NCBI RefSeq assembly: GCF_900113375.1
Contig: NZ_FOPC01000015.1
Span: 1-64,000 of the forward strand
Length of the DNA stretch: 64,000 nucleotides
Reading direction: 5' to 3'
From: Algoriphagus hitonicola
GTDB lineage: Bacteria; Bacteroidota; Bacteroidia; Cytophagales; Cyclobacteriaceae
Shown piece after piece: positions 40,067 through 48,141 of this stretch (position 1 is its first letter; every line of letters starts with the position of its first letter). The position numbers and the translations under genes were made by a program. The notes under the pieces are model-generated. The model did no database searches. It saw only the letters and a list, made by a program, of their open reading frames with translations, and was not told the DNA's origin.

Positions 40067-40375
40067 GAGGCTGTCTCAAAAGAGAAGTTTGTCACATGGA
40101 GCACTTGAGAGACGAGAGTCTCGAAATCGTAAGGTGGGCTAAAACGGTAGAAATGGCCTTCGACTCCGCTACCAATGACAAAGATGCTTAATATCACAAA
40201 ATTGGGGTCAGTCCGAGCACCCGAAAGACGGGAGTCTGAAGGTACGAGGACGCTTCGACTCCGCTCAGCGTGACCAAAAATTTGATTCAAACCATAATTT
40301 TCGTAATCTCCTTTTTGTATGTTCGAAGAATATTTAAGACTCAGGCTGACAATAAATCTATTTATGAGACAGCCC
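40067..40375. mobile_element. MITE-like element with terminal inverted repeats
   Basis: About 309 bp filling the gap between the convergent btuG and RsiV-like genes. The ends are GAGGCTGTCTCAAAA on the left and TGAGACAGCCC on the right, inverted (10-11 matching bases), like transposase TIRs of insertion sequences. No complete transposase is inside. The interior holds two diverged direct units, each with a GAGAGACGAGAGTCT or AAAGACGGGAGTCT word and then CTTCGACTCCGCT (40153 and 40253 region). No clear target duplication was seen. Confidence 0.6.
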
Positions 40376-40379
40376 TTTT

Positions 40380-41111
40380 TTATTGCCTCACGATTCCTTT
40401 TAACTTTTCCAGCTCAAAGCTCAACTCCGTATAGCCCATGGCATACGGACCAATCTCGTAGGGACTGTAAATCAACCAGAATTTCCCGTCTTTGAATCCC
40501 ATCGCCTGCGGCAAAAAGAAACCCGATTCGGGAATGAAAAACTGATTGCTTTCATTCAATTCCTGCGTTTGAGGGATTTGATGAAATTCCCGAAAGGACT
40601 GCTCTGCCATTCCCATCAATTCCTTGTCGTCCAAGATCAAATCCTCCATACCCACTTCTTCTCCCGTCAGTGCATCAAAATTCAAAAAACTTACCGAGGA
40701 ATTGGGGTGTGCTCCTCCGGTAAATACATAATACTCAAAAAAAACACTGATCAAAGAGTCTGATTGATAAGTGATATCGGATTTGACTTCCAATTCCCAA
40801 TCCCCCGAAGCCTCTGGAAATTCAGCTTTGAACTCCGAAAAATCTTTGATAAAAACCTCAATCTTATCCTCCAGCACAAGATCCGCCGAATCGTCAAAAA
40901 AATAAGTATGGAGTTTTTCCTCAATCCTTAAATTGATCGAGTCACCGCCGTCATTGCCAGAAAAAATAGGAAAAGTCAAATTCACACGGGCACAGTTTTC
41001 ATCGGGACATTGCTCACCACTCAATTCTTGAATTTCCCAAGTATAATTTTGGGCTGTTTTTGATTGGCAGGAAACCAAACCCAAAAGAAGCGCATAGAGT
41101 AATGCTTTCAT
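40380..41111 (-). CDS. Lipoprotein with RsiV-like/DUF3298 domain
   Basis: 243 residues. A lipoprotein signal ends at Cys15 (LLGLVSC). The C-terminal half (ISVFFEYYVFTGGAHPNS, LNFDALTGEEVGMEDLI) is the RsiV/DUF3298-type fold, where TGGAHPN is the typical motif. RsiV binds lysozyme in Firmicutes, but most Bacteroidota members have no known ligand. It overlaps meaB by 4 bp, which looks like co-transcription without any evident functional link. Confidence 0.85.
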   Translation of the reverse strand: MKALLYALLLGLVSCQSKTAQNYTWEIQELSGEQCPDENCARVNLTFPIFSGNDGGDSINLRIEEKLHTYFFDDSADLVLEDKIEVFIKDFSEFKAEFPEASGDWELEVKSDITYQSDSLISVFFEYYVFTGGAHPNSSVSFLNFDALTGEEVGMEDLILDDKELMGMAEQSFREFHQIPQTQELNESNQFFIPESGFFLPQAMGFKDGKFWLIYSPYEIGPYAMGYTELSFELEKLKGIVRQ

Positions 41112-42091
41112 GAAAAAAATAATTTAGTCAGTTCACGGGCAAAAGTCATTGGACTCTTTATCCCTTTTTGGACTTCGATTTCTCCCTTTTGGAGCATTAT
41201 TTTTACTTCGGGATGGGTATAAAAAAGTTTCCCCAAAATTGCATGAACGGATTCATGCAGCCATGTTAAGCGTTGATCTGCTCTATTTTTTTCAAACCAA
41301 CCCGAGCGGATCATTTGATCCTGAAATACTTGGATTGCTTCCCAAACTTCAGATAAACCATCACCCGTCTGTGAGGAACCCACCAGCACTTTCGGAGCCC
41401 AGGAATTTTCTCCCAAAGGAAACAAATGCAGGGCATTGGAATAAGTAGATTTTGCTCTTTTGGCTGCGGGGAGATTATCTCCGTCTGCTTTGTGAATCAA
41501 GAGCGTATCGGCCATCTCCATGATTCCTTTTTTGATTCCTTGCAGTTCGTCACCTGCCCCGGCGAGCATCAGCAAAAGGAAAAAATCCACCATACCTTTT
41601 ACCGCGACTTCCGATTGGCCGACGCCGACCGTTTCCACCAATATCACATCAAATCCCGCCGCTTCGCAGATAAGCATTGCTTCCCGTGTTTTGGCACTGA
41701 CTCCTCCCAATGTACTTCCCGAGGGACTGGGTCTGATAAATGCCCGCTTATCCAAGGCTAGTTTTTCCATTCGAGTTTTGTCCCCAAGGATACTTCCTTT
41801 GGTTTTTTGGCTGCTGGGATCCACTGCCAAAACGGCTACTTTTTTTCCTTTTTCTAAAAGCAAACTTCCAAAAGCCTCAATAAACGTACTCTTCCCTACA
41901 CCCGGAACTCCCGTGATCCCAATTCGAATGGATTTACCCGAATGCGGCAGTAGCTCCTGAACCAATTTTCCGGCAAGTTCCGAATCCGATTCAAGATTAC
42001 TTTCCACCAAGGTAATGGCTTGAGAAAGAACCACCCGATTTCCATCGAGCACTCCCCGTTTGTATTCTTCCAGACTTTTCCTTTTAATCAT
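41108..42091 (-). CDS. meaB: Methylmalonyl-CoA mutase-associated GTPase MeaB (ArgK)
   Basis: 327 residues, a G3E-family GTPase. Walker A is GITGVPGVGKSTF (58-70) and the switch region has VDPSSQKTKGSILGDKTRM. Further on come SGSTLGGVS and ETVGVGQSEV. It gates cofactor loading and protects methylmalonyl-CoA mutase from inactivation. Its clients MutAB are encoded at 26.9-30.4 kb on the other strand. Confidence 0.96.
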   Translation of the reverse strand: MIKRKSLEEYKRGVLDGNRVVLSQAITLVESNLESDSELAGKLVQELLPHSGKSIRIGITGVPGVGKSTFIEAFGSLLLEKGKKVAVLAVDPSSQKTKGSILGDKTRMEKLALDKRAFIRPSPSGSTLGGVSAKTREAMLICEAAGFDVILVETVGVGQSEVAVKGMVDFFLLLMLAGAGDELQGIKKGIMEMADTLLIHKADGDNLPAAKRAKSTYSNALHLFPLGENSWAPKVLVGSSQTGDGLSEVWEAIQVFQDQMIRSGWFEKNRADQRLTWLHESVHAILGKLFYTHPEVKIMLQKGEIEVQKGIKSPMTFARELTKLFFS

Positions 42092-42491
42092 TGCCTAAGT
42101 AATTAAACCGCTCTTCACTCATGGGAGTCTTCAGAAAACTCGCTAGCAAAAAAGGATTATGGACAGGATCGAAGTAGGGTTCCTTTGGTCCCACTTTCAC
42201 TTGCTCTTCAATTTTATCGGAAAAGAAAAAAACCATGGTTCTCCCATATTTAGTGTGGGGCATCAGTTTCGCATATTCCTGCATCATTTCTTGGTCTGCT
42301 TCATAAACTTTGACAGCATAAATCCTCAAAACAGGACCCGTATTATTTTCATTGCGATAAAAGTCCATTTCTTCCAATTTTCCCTCAAATTGGTTCAAAT
42401 TCCTGCCCGAAAAACTTTCTACGGTAATATAGGCAATCAAGGCTGTGACCGAAATAGCAAACACAAAGAAGATAATACGGTTAGTTTTCAA
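42084..42491 (-). CDS. Hypothetical single-pass membrane protein
   Basis: 135 residues. One N-terminal hydrophobic helix (7-24) with a short basic start, then a soluble part of about 105 residues (MDFYRNENNTGPVLRIYAVK, KYGRTMVFFFSD). I do not recognise the family. It overlaps the start of meaB by 8 bp and is probably the first gene of a meaB operon. Divergent from hemJ. Confidence 0.75.
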   Translation of the reverse strand: MKTNRIIFFVFAISVTALIAYITVESFSGRNLNQFEGKLEEMDFYRNENNTGPVLRIYAVKVYEADQEMMQEYAKLMPHTKYGRTMVFFFSDKIEEQVKVGPKEPYFDPVHNPFLLASFLKTPMSEERFNYLGND

Positions 42492-42542
42492 AAACTTTAG
42501 GGCTTAAACTGTTTAGGCCTTAATTTAGCCGAAAATTCTGAC

Positions 42543-43079
42543 ATGGGTTTCGAATACATCAAAGCACTTCACATCATTTTTGTAGTCACTTGGTTTGCAG
42601 GGCTTTTCTACATTGTCCGATTGTTTATCTATCAGACTGAGGCGATGGAGCGCCCGGAGGCTGAGCGGAAAATCCTCAAACCCCAACTTGACCTCATGGC
42701 TTCACGGCTTTGGTATATTATTACCTGGCCATCGGCGATTCTAACTTTGATCTTTGGCACTTGGGTATTGATGTACCGCCTGGGCTATTTGGAGCTGGGT
42801 TTTATGCAGGCAAAATTAGCTTTTGTCCTTTTGCTGTATGTCTACCACTTGGGTTGCCATAAATTATTCAAAGAATTACAAAATGGACGAACTCGCTGGA
42901 CATCCACTCAGTTAAGGATTTGGAATGAAGCTTCCACCTTGCTACTCTTTGCGATTGTATTTTTGATCGTATTAAAAAACACCCTCAGTATGATTTGGGG
43001 AATCGCGGGATTAGTAGGATTGGGAATCATTTTGATGCTAGGCATCAGAATTTATAAAAAATATCGCACCAAATCTTAA
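42543..43079 (+). CDS. hemJ: Protoporphyrinogen IX oxidase, HemJ type
   Basis: 178 residues, four membrane helices. YIKALHIIFVVTWFAGLFYI at the N-terminus carries the conserved His10, and PEAERKILKPQLDLMASRLW follows. HemJ is the oxygen-independent oxidase replacing HemG or HemY in haem synthesis. It is followed 7 bp later by a SCO gene and a cytochrome c, so haem supply and respiratory assembly are grouped. Confidence 0.93.
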   Translation: MGFEYIKALHIIFVVTWFAGLFYIVRLFIYQTEAMERPEAERKILKPQLDLMASRLWYIITWPSAILTLIFGTWVLMYRLGYLELGFMQAKLAFVLLLYVYHLGCHKLFKELQNGRTRWTSTQLRIWNEASTLLLFAIVFLIVLKNTLSMIWGIAGLVGLGIILMLGIRIYKKYRTKS

Positions 43080-43086
43080 ACTTCAC

Positions 43087-43740
43087 ATGCGTAAGTCCAT
43101 AATACTTATTGGTTTAGTATTCACCGGAGGAATTTTCTGGCAATGCAACTCCGGAAATCAAGAATCTGAGCAGCCTCTACCCAAATTGGGCAATTGGCAT
43201 ATGGAGGAAACTGAAGTAGACGGAGAAGTCCAACAGGATACGGTTTATCATAAAATCGCCGACTTTTCATTTATCAATCAAGAAGGTCAGGTGGTTGACA
43301 ATTCGACCGTAGAGGGAAAAGTCTATGTGGCCGACTTCTTTTTTACTACCTGCCCTACCATCTGTCCGATTATGAAAAAAGAAATGCTCCGCGTCTATGA
43401 TGCCTTTGGTGACAATCCGAATTTCAAAATCCTCAGCCACAGTATAGACCCGACCCACGATACGCAGGAAGTCTTGAAGGAATACGCCGAAAAACTAGGT
43501 GTAGAAAATGCCTCCACCTGGAATTTTCTGACGGGAGAATCGGAAAAAATCTATGAAATCGGGCAGACGAGCTATCTCACCACGGCCATGGAAGATCAAA
43601 ATGAGCCAGGGGGATTTCTACACAGCGGCGCATTTGTACTCGTGGATCAAAACGGCCACATCCGAGGAGTTTATGACGGCACTAAATCCGATCAGGTGGA
43701 CCGTTTGCTTGGCGATATCCCAAAACTGCTCCATCCATGA
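43087..43740 (+). CDS. SCO1/SenC family copper chaperone lipoprotein
   Basis: 217 residues. Lipoprotein signal (IFWQC, Cys20). The thioredoxin fold has the copper motif TTCPTICPIM (CxxxC) and the later His in FLHSGAFVLVDQNG. It supplies copper to, or reduces, the CuA site of cytochrome c oxidase. The 4-bp overlap with the following cytochrome c gene suggests tight coupling. Confidence 0.94.
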   Translation: MRKSIILIGLVFTGGIFWQCNSGNQESEQPLPKLGNWHMEETEVDGEVQQDTVYHKIADFSFINQEGQVVDNSTVEGKVYVADFFFTTCPTICPIMKKEMLRVYDAFGDNPNFKILSHSIDPTHDTQEVLKEYAEKLGVENASTWNFLTGESEKIYEIGQTSYLTTAMEDQNEPGGFLHSGAFVLVDQNGHIRGVYDGTKSDQVDRLLGDIPKLLHP

Positions 43741-44183
43741 AAAAGGCACTGATTATTATAATCGCGCTGAGCTGGGCTTGTGCACCAAAATCCACCAATG
43801 AGGAAAATGAGTTGTCCAAAATTTCGGATCCAGAAGTGATGCAGTATGCCGTAATCGGTAAAACACTCTATGAAAGCTATTGCGGAAATTGTCATCAAAA
43901 TGACGGAAGAGGTTTGGGTAAATTAATTCCTCCTTTGCGTGAAGCTGATTATTTCAAAGAAAGCATTCACCGGTCAGTTTGGATTATGCGTCACGGACAG
44001 AAAGGGGAAATCACTGTAAATGGGCAGGTTTACGATCAGCCCATGCCTGCAAACACCACACTAAAACCCTTGGAAATCGCCCAAATCACCACGTATTTAT
44101 ATAATATTTGGGGAATGAAGGAAGGAGTCATCTCCTCTTCGGAAGTTGAAAAGTATTTGAGAGAAAGGCCTGAAAATTACTGA
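43737..44183 (+). CDS. Monohaem cytochrome c lipoprotein
   Basis: 148 residues. The N-terminus (LSWAC, Cys15) is a lipoprotein signal. The haem site is YCGNCHQNDGRG, and the likely Met ligand is in YDQPMPANTTL. It carries electrons in the periplasm, perhaps to the oxidase served by SCO. The last 7 bp overlap the convergent lipoprotein gene. Confidence 0.92.
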   Translation: MKKALIIIIALSWACAPKSTNEENELSKISDPEVMQYAVIGKTLYESYCGNCHQNDGRGLGKLIPPLREADYFKESIHRSVWIMRHGQKGEITVNGQVYDQPMPANTTLKPLEIAQITTYLYNIWGMKEGVISSSEVEKYLRERPENY

Positions 44184-44602
44184 TTTGAAAAGTGCTTTTC
44201 GGCTTTTTCCAAAGCAGCTTTAATGTCATCATTGACTTTGGAAACTGATTCCATTTGTTCCTTAAGATAAGCCTCGATTTCCTCTGGAGATTTTTCTCCA
44301 TCTTCGATTTCATACTGGCGCATCCAAACGAACATTCCTTCGTAGGCCTGGTTTAGATCGTAATAAAGTGCTTTGAGTTCCTCTACACTAACCGAATCAA
44401 CGGATTCGGACTGTTCCAAGTCATTAATCTTATCATTGGCTTGTTTTTCAAACGATTTTAATTTGCCCATGAGAGGCATTACCTCGTCATGAACTGCAAT
44501 TACCTCTTCTCGTAATTCGGCATTAGTTTCCTCCAAACTCGGTTTACAGCCAACAAAAAAAGTTAATGTTATTAAAATTAAAAGTGAAGTTATTCTTTTC
44601 AT
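44177..44602 (-). CDS. Coiled-coil lipoprotein, function unknown
   Basis: 141 residues. Lipoprotein signal (LTFFVGC, Cys19), then a strongly helical, charged region with heptads (EETNAELREEVIAVHDEVMP, KLKSFEKQANDK) up to the C-terminus. There is no family I recognise; a hint only is the similarity to viral A-type inclusion or Bacteroidota small coiled-coil lipoproteins. It is convergent with the cytochrome c gene. Confidence 0.8.
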   Translation of the reverse strand: MKRITSLLILITLTFFVGCKPSLEETNAELREEVIAVHDEVMPLMGKLKSFEKQANDKINDLEQSESVDSVSVEELKALYYDLNQAYEGMFVWMRQYEIEDGEKSPEEIEAYLKEQMESVSKVNDDIKAALEKAEKHFSNQ

Positions 44603-44729
44603 GATTATTAGGCTTTTTGCAGAATAGTTTATATTTAATCTGTTTAAAATCTTATTTGGTTTTTTATTTCCCCAAATGTATTAAATATACTGGTAGGTTA
44701 GTAATTTTATCCATTCAAAATTCATCTTT

Positions 44730-45560
44730 ATGAAACCATTTTGCTTTGCCGACGGACAGATTGTTCCTACAGCCTCCGCTACCCTGCATCCTACAGACTT
44801 AGGATTAATCAGAGGATATGGAATTTTTGATTTTTTTAGGACTGTTGATTACAAACCTCTATTTCTCGACAATTATCTGGATCGATTTATTGCCTCAGCC
44901 GAGCGAACCTTTATTCCATTGCCTTATAGTCGAGAAGAGTTGACCGAGGTGATTTATGAATTAATCGAAAAAAACGATCTTAAAGAAGGCGGAATTAGGA
45001 TGGTTTTAAGCGGTGGAATTTCTGAAAACCATTTTTCTCCGGGAGAGGGAAAACTCTTTATTTTCGCTGAATCATTGATTTTTCCCTCTGAAGAAAAATA
45101 CCAAAACGGGATCAAACTCCTCACTCTGGAATATGTGAGGCCAGTGGCGGAAATCAAAACCACAAATTACGCCTTGGCTGTTTGGCATTCGGCAGGGTGG
45201 AAAAAACAAGGAGCAGAGGATGTCCTCTATCATCAGGGAAATTATATCAGTGAAAGTTCAAGAAGTAATTTTTTTCTGGTAAAAAACGGAGAACTCATCA
45301 CGCCGGACAGTAATATTCTTTTGGGAATTACCCGAAAATATGTGATGGAATTGGCAGGAGGCGCTCATGTCAGGCCTGTTACCATGCAGGAAATCCGTGA
45401 TGCGGATGAGGCCTTTATCACAAGTACTACTAAGGTCTTACTGCCAGTGACGCAGATTGATGATTTGAAAATTGGGTCTGGAAAACCCGGACCAGTTTCG
45501 CTTGGCCTTTTAGAAAAATTCAGACAAAAAGTAGGCGGACTTGCTTTGACGGATAAATAA
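44730..45560 (+). CDS. Class IV PLP-dependent aminotransferase (branched-chain/D-amino acid/PabC group)
   Basis: 276 residues. Catalytic Lys143 lies in AEIKTTNYALA, and GLIRGYGIFDFFRT plus SESSRSNFFLV match fold type IV. The enzyme could be a branched-chain or D-amino acid aminotransferase or an aminodeoxychorismate lyase; motifs alone do not decide. It stands alone, followed by a terminator. Confidence 0.9.
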   Translation: MKPFCFADGQIVPTASATLHPTDLGLIRGYGIFDFFRTVDYKPLFLDNYLDRFIASAERTFIPLPYSREELTEVIYELIEKNDLKEGGIRMVLSGGISENHFSPGEGKLFIFAESLIFPSEEKYQNGIKLLTLEYVRPVAEIKTTNYALAVWHSAGWKKQGAEDVLYHQGNYISESSRSNFFLVKNGELITPDSNILLGITRKYVMELAGGAHVRPVTMQEIRDADEAFITSTTKVLLPVTQIDDLKIGSGKPGPVSLGLLEKFRQKVGGLALTDK

Positions 45561-45566
45561 GATCAT

Positions 45567-45594
45567 AAAAAAACGGCTCTCAGGCCGTTTTTTT
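45567..45594. terminator. Bidirectional terminator
   Basis: AAAAAAACGGC and GCCGTTTTTTT enclose a TCTCAG loop. It lies between convergent genes (aminotransferase, and the CFFC protein). Confidence 0.88.
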
Positions 45595-45596
45595 AA

Positions 45597-46037
45597 TTAA
45601 TCCAATAATTCCGCATCGGTCAAAATATACATCAGTTTTTCGGGATCTTTGGAATTCAAGGTGAGTTTGCCTCTCACTCGGACTCGCTTGGAAGTGTATT
45701 TGATGGGGCTAGCCATCATGACTTCCATCACCGTTTCGGGTCCCCCTGATCCACAAAAGAAACATTCGGCCAAAGGAAGGCTGGAAAGAATAATATGCTC
45801 AGGTTTAAACATCCCCTCAAAAGGGATAATGTACCCATCTGCCTCTACTACTTTGCCTTCGAGACTTTTGATTTTATCAGAAAAGACCGGCACATAAAGC
45901 TCTCCGAAATTATCTTCGCTAATTTCATAGCTGACCTCGGCGAGATTTCTCCAGACATTGTCACTTTGGGCCTGTGCAGTCCATGGAAGAAGGACCGCGA
46001 CAAGTCCTACCAAGATTAAATGAACTATTTTTTTCAT
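45597..46037 (-). CDS. Exported protein with CFFCGSGGPE motif (DUF3299-like)
   Basis: 146 residues with a signal peptide (about 1-23, AQA). The core GKVVEADGYIIPFEG, PLAECFFCGSGGPE and SKRVRVRGKLTLN resembles the DUF3299 fold, whose members carry a CxxC pair and are thought to sit beside metal transporters. It lies 22 bp after an FtsX-type permease gene on the same strand, so it is probably part of that transporter operon. A role in metal handling is inference. Confidence 0.75.
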   Translation of the reverse strand: MKKIVHLILVGLVAVLLPWTAQAQSDNVWRNLAEVSYEISEDNFGELYVPVFSDKIKSLEGKVVEADGYIIPFEGMFKPEHIILSSLPLAECFFCGSGGPETVMEVMMASPIKYTSKRVRVRGKLTLNSKDPEKLMYILTDAELLD

Positions 46038-46059
46038 GATTTTAATTTTCTGCTGTTAT

Positions 46060-47316
46060 TTACGCTTTTGTCAGCTGCTTTGCAATGCTTGTTTGATATG
46101 CTGTCCAAGCTGGAATCAGCGAAGCTACGATTCCCACTAGTAACGCATAAACGACTATCCAAAGTTCTTGTTTTAAAAATACCCAGGGATGAAGTGAAGA
46201 GACTACTCCTTGGTCGTTTTGGGAAACCAGAAGAGAAAGAAAGGAATGCCCCAAAATTATCCCCAAAACCGCTCCCAAAACCGTGAGGATAATTCCTTCC
46301 AAAAATACCATCAGCAATAACTGAAATCGAGAGGCTCCGATCGCTCTCAAAATGGCGAGATCGTACTTCCGCTCTTTGAGCGAATTATATAAGGCAATGA
46401 AGATTCCCAAGCCCGAAATCCCGATTAAAACAAAAGCCAAGCCCTGAAGCAAGGTCACCCCTACTCCTAACAGCTCAAAAAGCCTCGACATCTCAAAAGT
46501 CGGTGAAGCTGCCTGCATTGAAGTAGCCGAATTGATCATTCGGGGCAATTGGACAGCTGCCATGGGACTACGATATTGGACCAAAAGTGCAGTCACATCC
46601 CGATCTTGCTCAGTTTTTGGAAATCCACTTTTGGCTACCGGACTATGAAATTTTTTCTGATGATCAGCATCGCTTTCCTCCACATGCGCTTCCTCCTCTT
46701 CCTCATCGTGGGTCAGCCAAACGGATTCGATGGAAGTCATCACTAGTCTGTCCACGACAGTTCCTTTTGGCTCCAAAATCCCGACTATCTCGTAATCATG
46801 AGCCTCATGATCATGACTTCCTTCGCTGATGCCATGGCTGCCGGTAAAAGTTTCCCCGACCTTCATGCCCGTTTTCTCCGCCACCATAGCACCTAAAACC
46901 ACTTCAAAAGGCAATTCCCAAGCCTTTCCTTCTTGATAATCCACTTCATGCATCGCCAAATAATCATGATTGGTGCCCACGATGCGATAGCCCAAATAAT
47001 TGTCGCCCAAGGCTAAAGGGATGGTGCTCTTTACCAGTCGGCTTTGATCTAGCCGCATCGCTTCTTTCATGGGAATATTCCCGGTCGGAAAATCAATATG
47101 ATAAACTGCCGAAAGTATAATTTGCAAAGGACTGCCTTTAGCACCAACGACCAAATCAATCCCCTCCGCATCCTGAGTCATTTTCTTCTCAAACTGATCC
47201 TGGATCAATAATAAAACCGTGATAATCGCCAGTCCCAGAGCCAGCAGCAGCATATTCAGTCCTGTGGACAAGGGCTTAAAGCTCAGATATTTCCAACTTA
47301 ATTTCAGGATATTCAT
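46060..47316 (-). CDS. ABC transporter permease, FtsX/MacB-like, His/acid-rich
   Basis: 418 residues: an N-terminal helix (about 17-42), a large extracytoplasmic region, then three C-terminal helices with the FtsX core (LAILRAIGASRFQLLLMVFL). The periplasmic part has SHGISEGSHDHEAHDYE and a later DEEEEEAHVEES, with several His and Glu, as if for metal binding. Partner ATPase is encoded at 47507. It may extract or move a lipid, protein or metal; compare LolCDE or the ZrgCD-like zinc systems. Confidence 0.85.
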   Translation of the reverse strand: MNILKLSWKYLSFKPLSTGLNMLLLALGLAIITVLLLIQDQFEKKMTQDAEGIDLVVGAKGSPLQIILSAVYHIDFPTGNIPMKEAMRLDQSRLVKSTIPLALGDNYLGYRIVGTNHDYLAMHEVDYQEGKAWELPFEVVLGAMVAEKTGMKVGETFTGSHGISEGSHDHEAHDYEIVGILEPKGTVVDRLVMTSIESVWLTHDEEEEEAHVEESDADHQKKFHSPVAKSGFPKTEQDRDVTALLVQYRSPMAAVQLPRMINSATSMQAASPTFEMSRLFELLGVGVTLLQGLAFVLIGISGLGIFIALYNSLKERKYDLAILRAIGASRFQLLLMVFLEGIILTVLGAVLGIILGHSFLSLLVSQNDQGVVSSLHPWVFLKQELWIVVYALLVGIVASLIPAWTAYQTSIAKQLTKA

Positions 47317-47317
47317 G

Positions 47318-47514
47318 TGTCTATAATTGAATTTTAAAGGTCACATGGAATCTCGCATGGTTAATAGTCGTACCAGTGTGTGATGGCCACATCATGCTCG
47401 ATTTCATCTGTTTATAATTTGTTTTTGAGCTGTCAGATGGAATCTCGCACGCTTTTCCCGATAGATCGGGGCATCCCACTTTGTGTCGCCTCCGACATGC
47501 TCGATTTCATGATG
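47318..47514. repeat. Two tandem imperfect-palindromic repeat units between ABC genes
   Basis: ATGGAATCTCGCA occurs at 47345 and 47437, and ATGCTCGATTTCAT at 47394 and 47497. Each unit thus pairs ATGGAATCTCGCA with a near-inverse ATGCTCGATTTCAT about 40-50 bp later and could fold as a hairpin. The second unit also holds CCCGATAGATCGGG. The last repeat runs over the stop codon of the ATPase gene. Looks like a REP-type interspersed repeat. Confidence 0.7.
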
Positions 47515-48139
47515 CTTTGACTTCTATAAAATTGGAAATGTGATTTTTGACCCGCTGATCGTGAGTAACAATAATCAATGCCGCTCCGATTTTACGGGAC
47601 TGGGTTTTCAAAAGACCAATTACTTTTTCGGTATTGTGATCATCCAGACTGGAGGTCGGTTCATCTGCGAGTATCAACTTAGGAGAATTTACCAATGCCC
47701 GCGCTATGGAAACCCGCTGTGCTTCCCCTTCGCTTAAAGTCTGAATCGCCGCATTCAGTTTCGAACCGATTCCCAATTCTTCGAGTAAGGACTTGATGGC
47801 TTGTCCGGATGTTTTGGCTAAAAAATGCGCCATTTCCAGATTTTCTTTAACCGAAAGTGGAGCAAGCAAATGGGGCTTTTGAAAGACAATCCCAATGTTT
47901 TTCCCCCGAAACAAATCCAATTTTGAACCACTAAGCTGACTTAGTTCTTTTCCATCCAATATCACCGAACCCGTCAAAGGGTGAAGCAATCCCGCCAAAA
48001 GATTTAACAAGGTAGTCTTTCCGCTTCCAGACTCGCCTAAAACCAGCAAGGCTTCGGATGCATCTAAACTGATATCGGGAAATTTTAGAATCTTTCGTCC
48101 CGGATGGGCAAAGCTTAATTCTTTGGTTTTGAATAGCAT
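47507..48139 (-). CDS. ABC transporter ATPase, LolD-like
   Basis: 210 residues, minimal size. Walker A is GESGSGKTT (35-43), the signature is LSEGEAQRVSIARAL, and Walker B is LILADEPTSSLD. It pairs with the FtsX-type permease at 46060; the 190-bp repeat-bearing gap between them is unusual for such a pair. Just 2 bp from the upstream kinase gene, so it may share its transcript. Confidence 0.93.
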   Translation of the reverse strand: MLFKTKELSFAHPGRKILKFPDISLDASEALLVLGESGSGKTTLLNLLAGLLHPLTGSVILDGKELSQLSGSKLDLFRGKNIGIVFQKPHLLAPLSVKENLEMAHFLAKTSGQAIKSLLEELGIGSKLNAAIQTLSEGEAQRVSIARALVNSPKLILADEPTSSLDDHNTEKVIGLLKTQSRKIGAALIIVTHDQRVKNHISNFIEVKAS

Positions 48140-48141
48140 GA

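Noticed and set aside
40063-40290. A 75-residue frame inside the MITE-like element
   Set aside because: Its sequence follows the repeat units of the element and has no domain.
46549-46829. Plus-strand frames within the His-rich region of the permease
   Set aside because: They are complementary-strand shadows of a coding region with repetitive codons.
47456-47470. CCCGATAGATCGGG as a terminator
   Set aside because: No T-run follows on either strand; it is better explained as part of the repeat unit.
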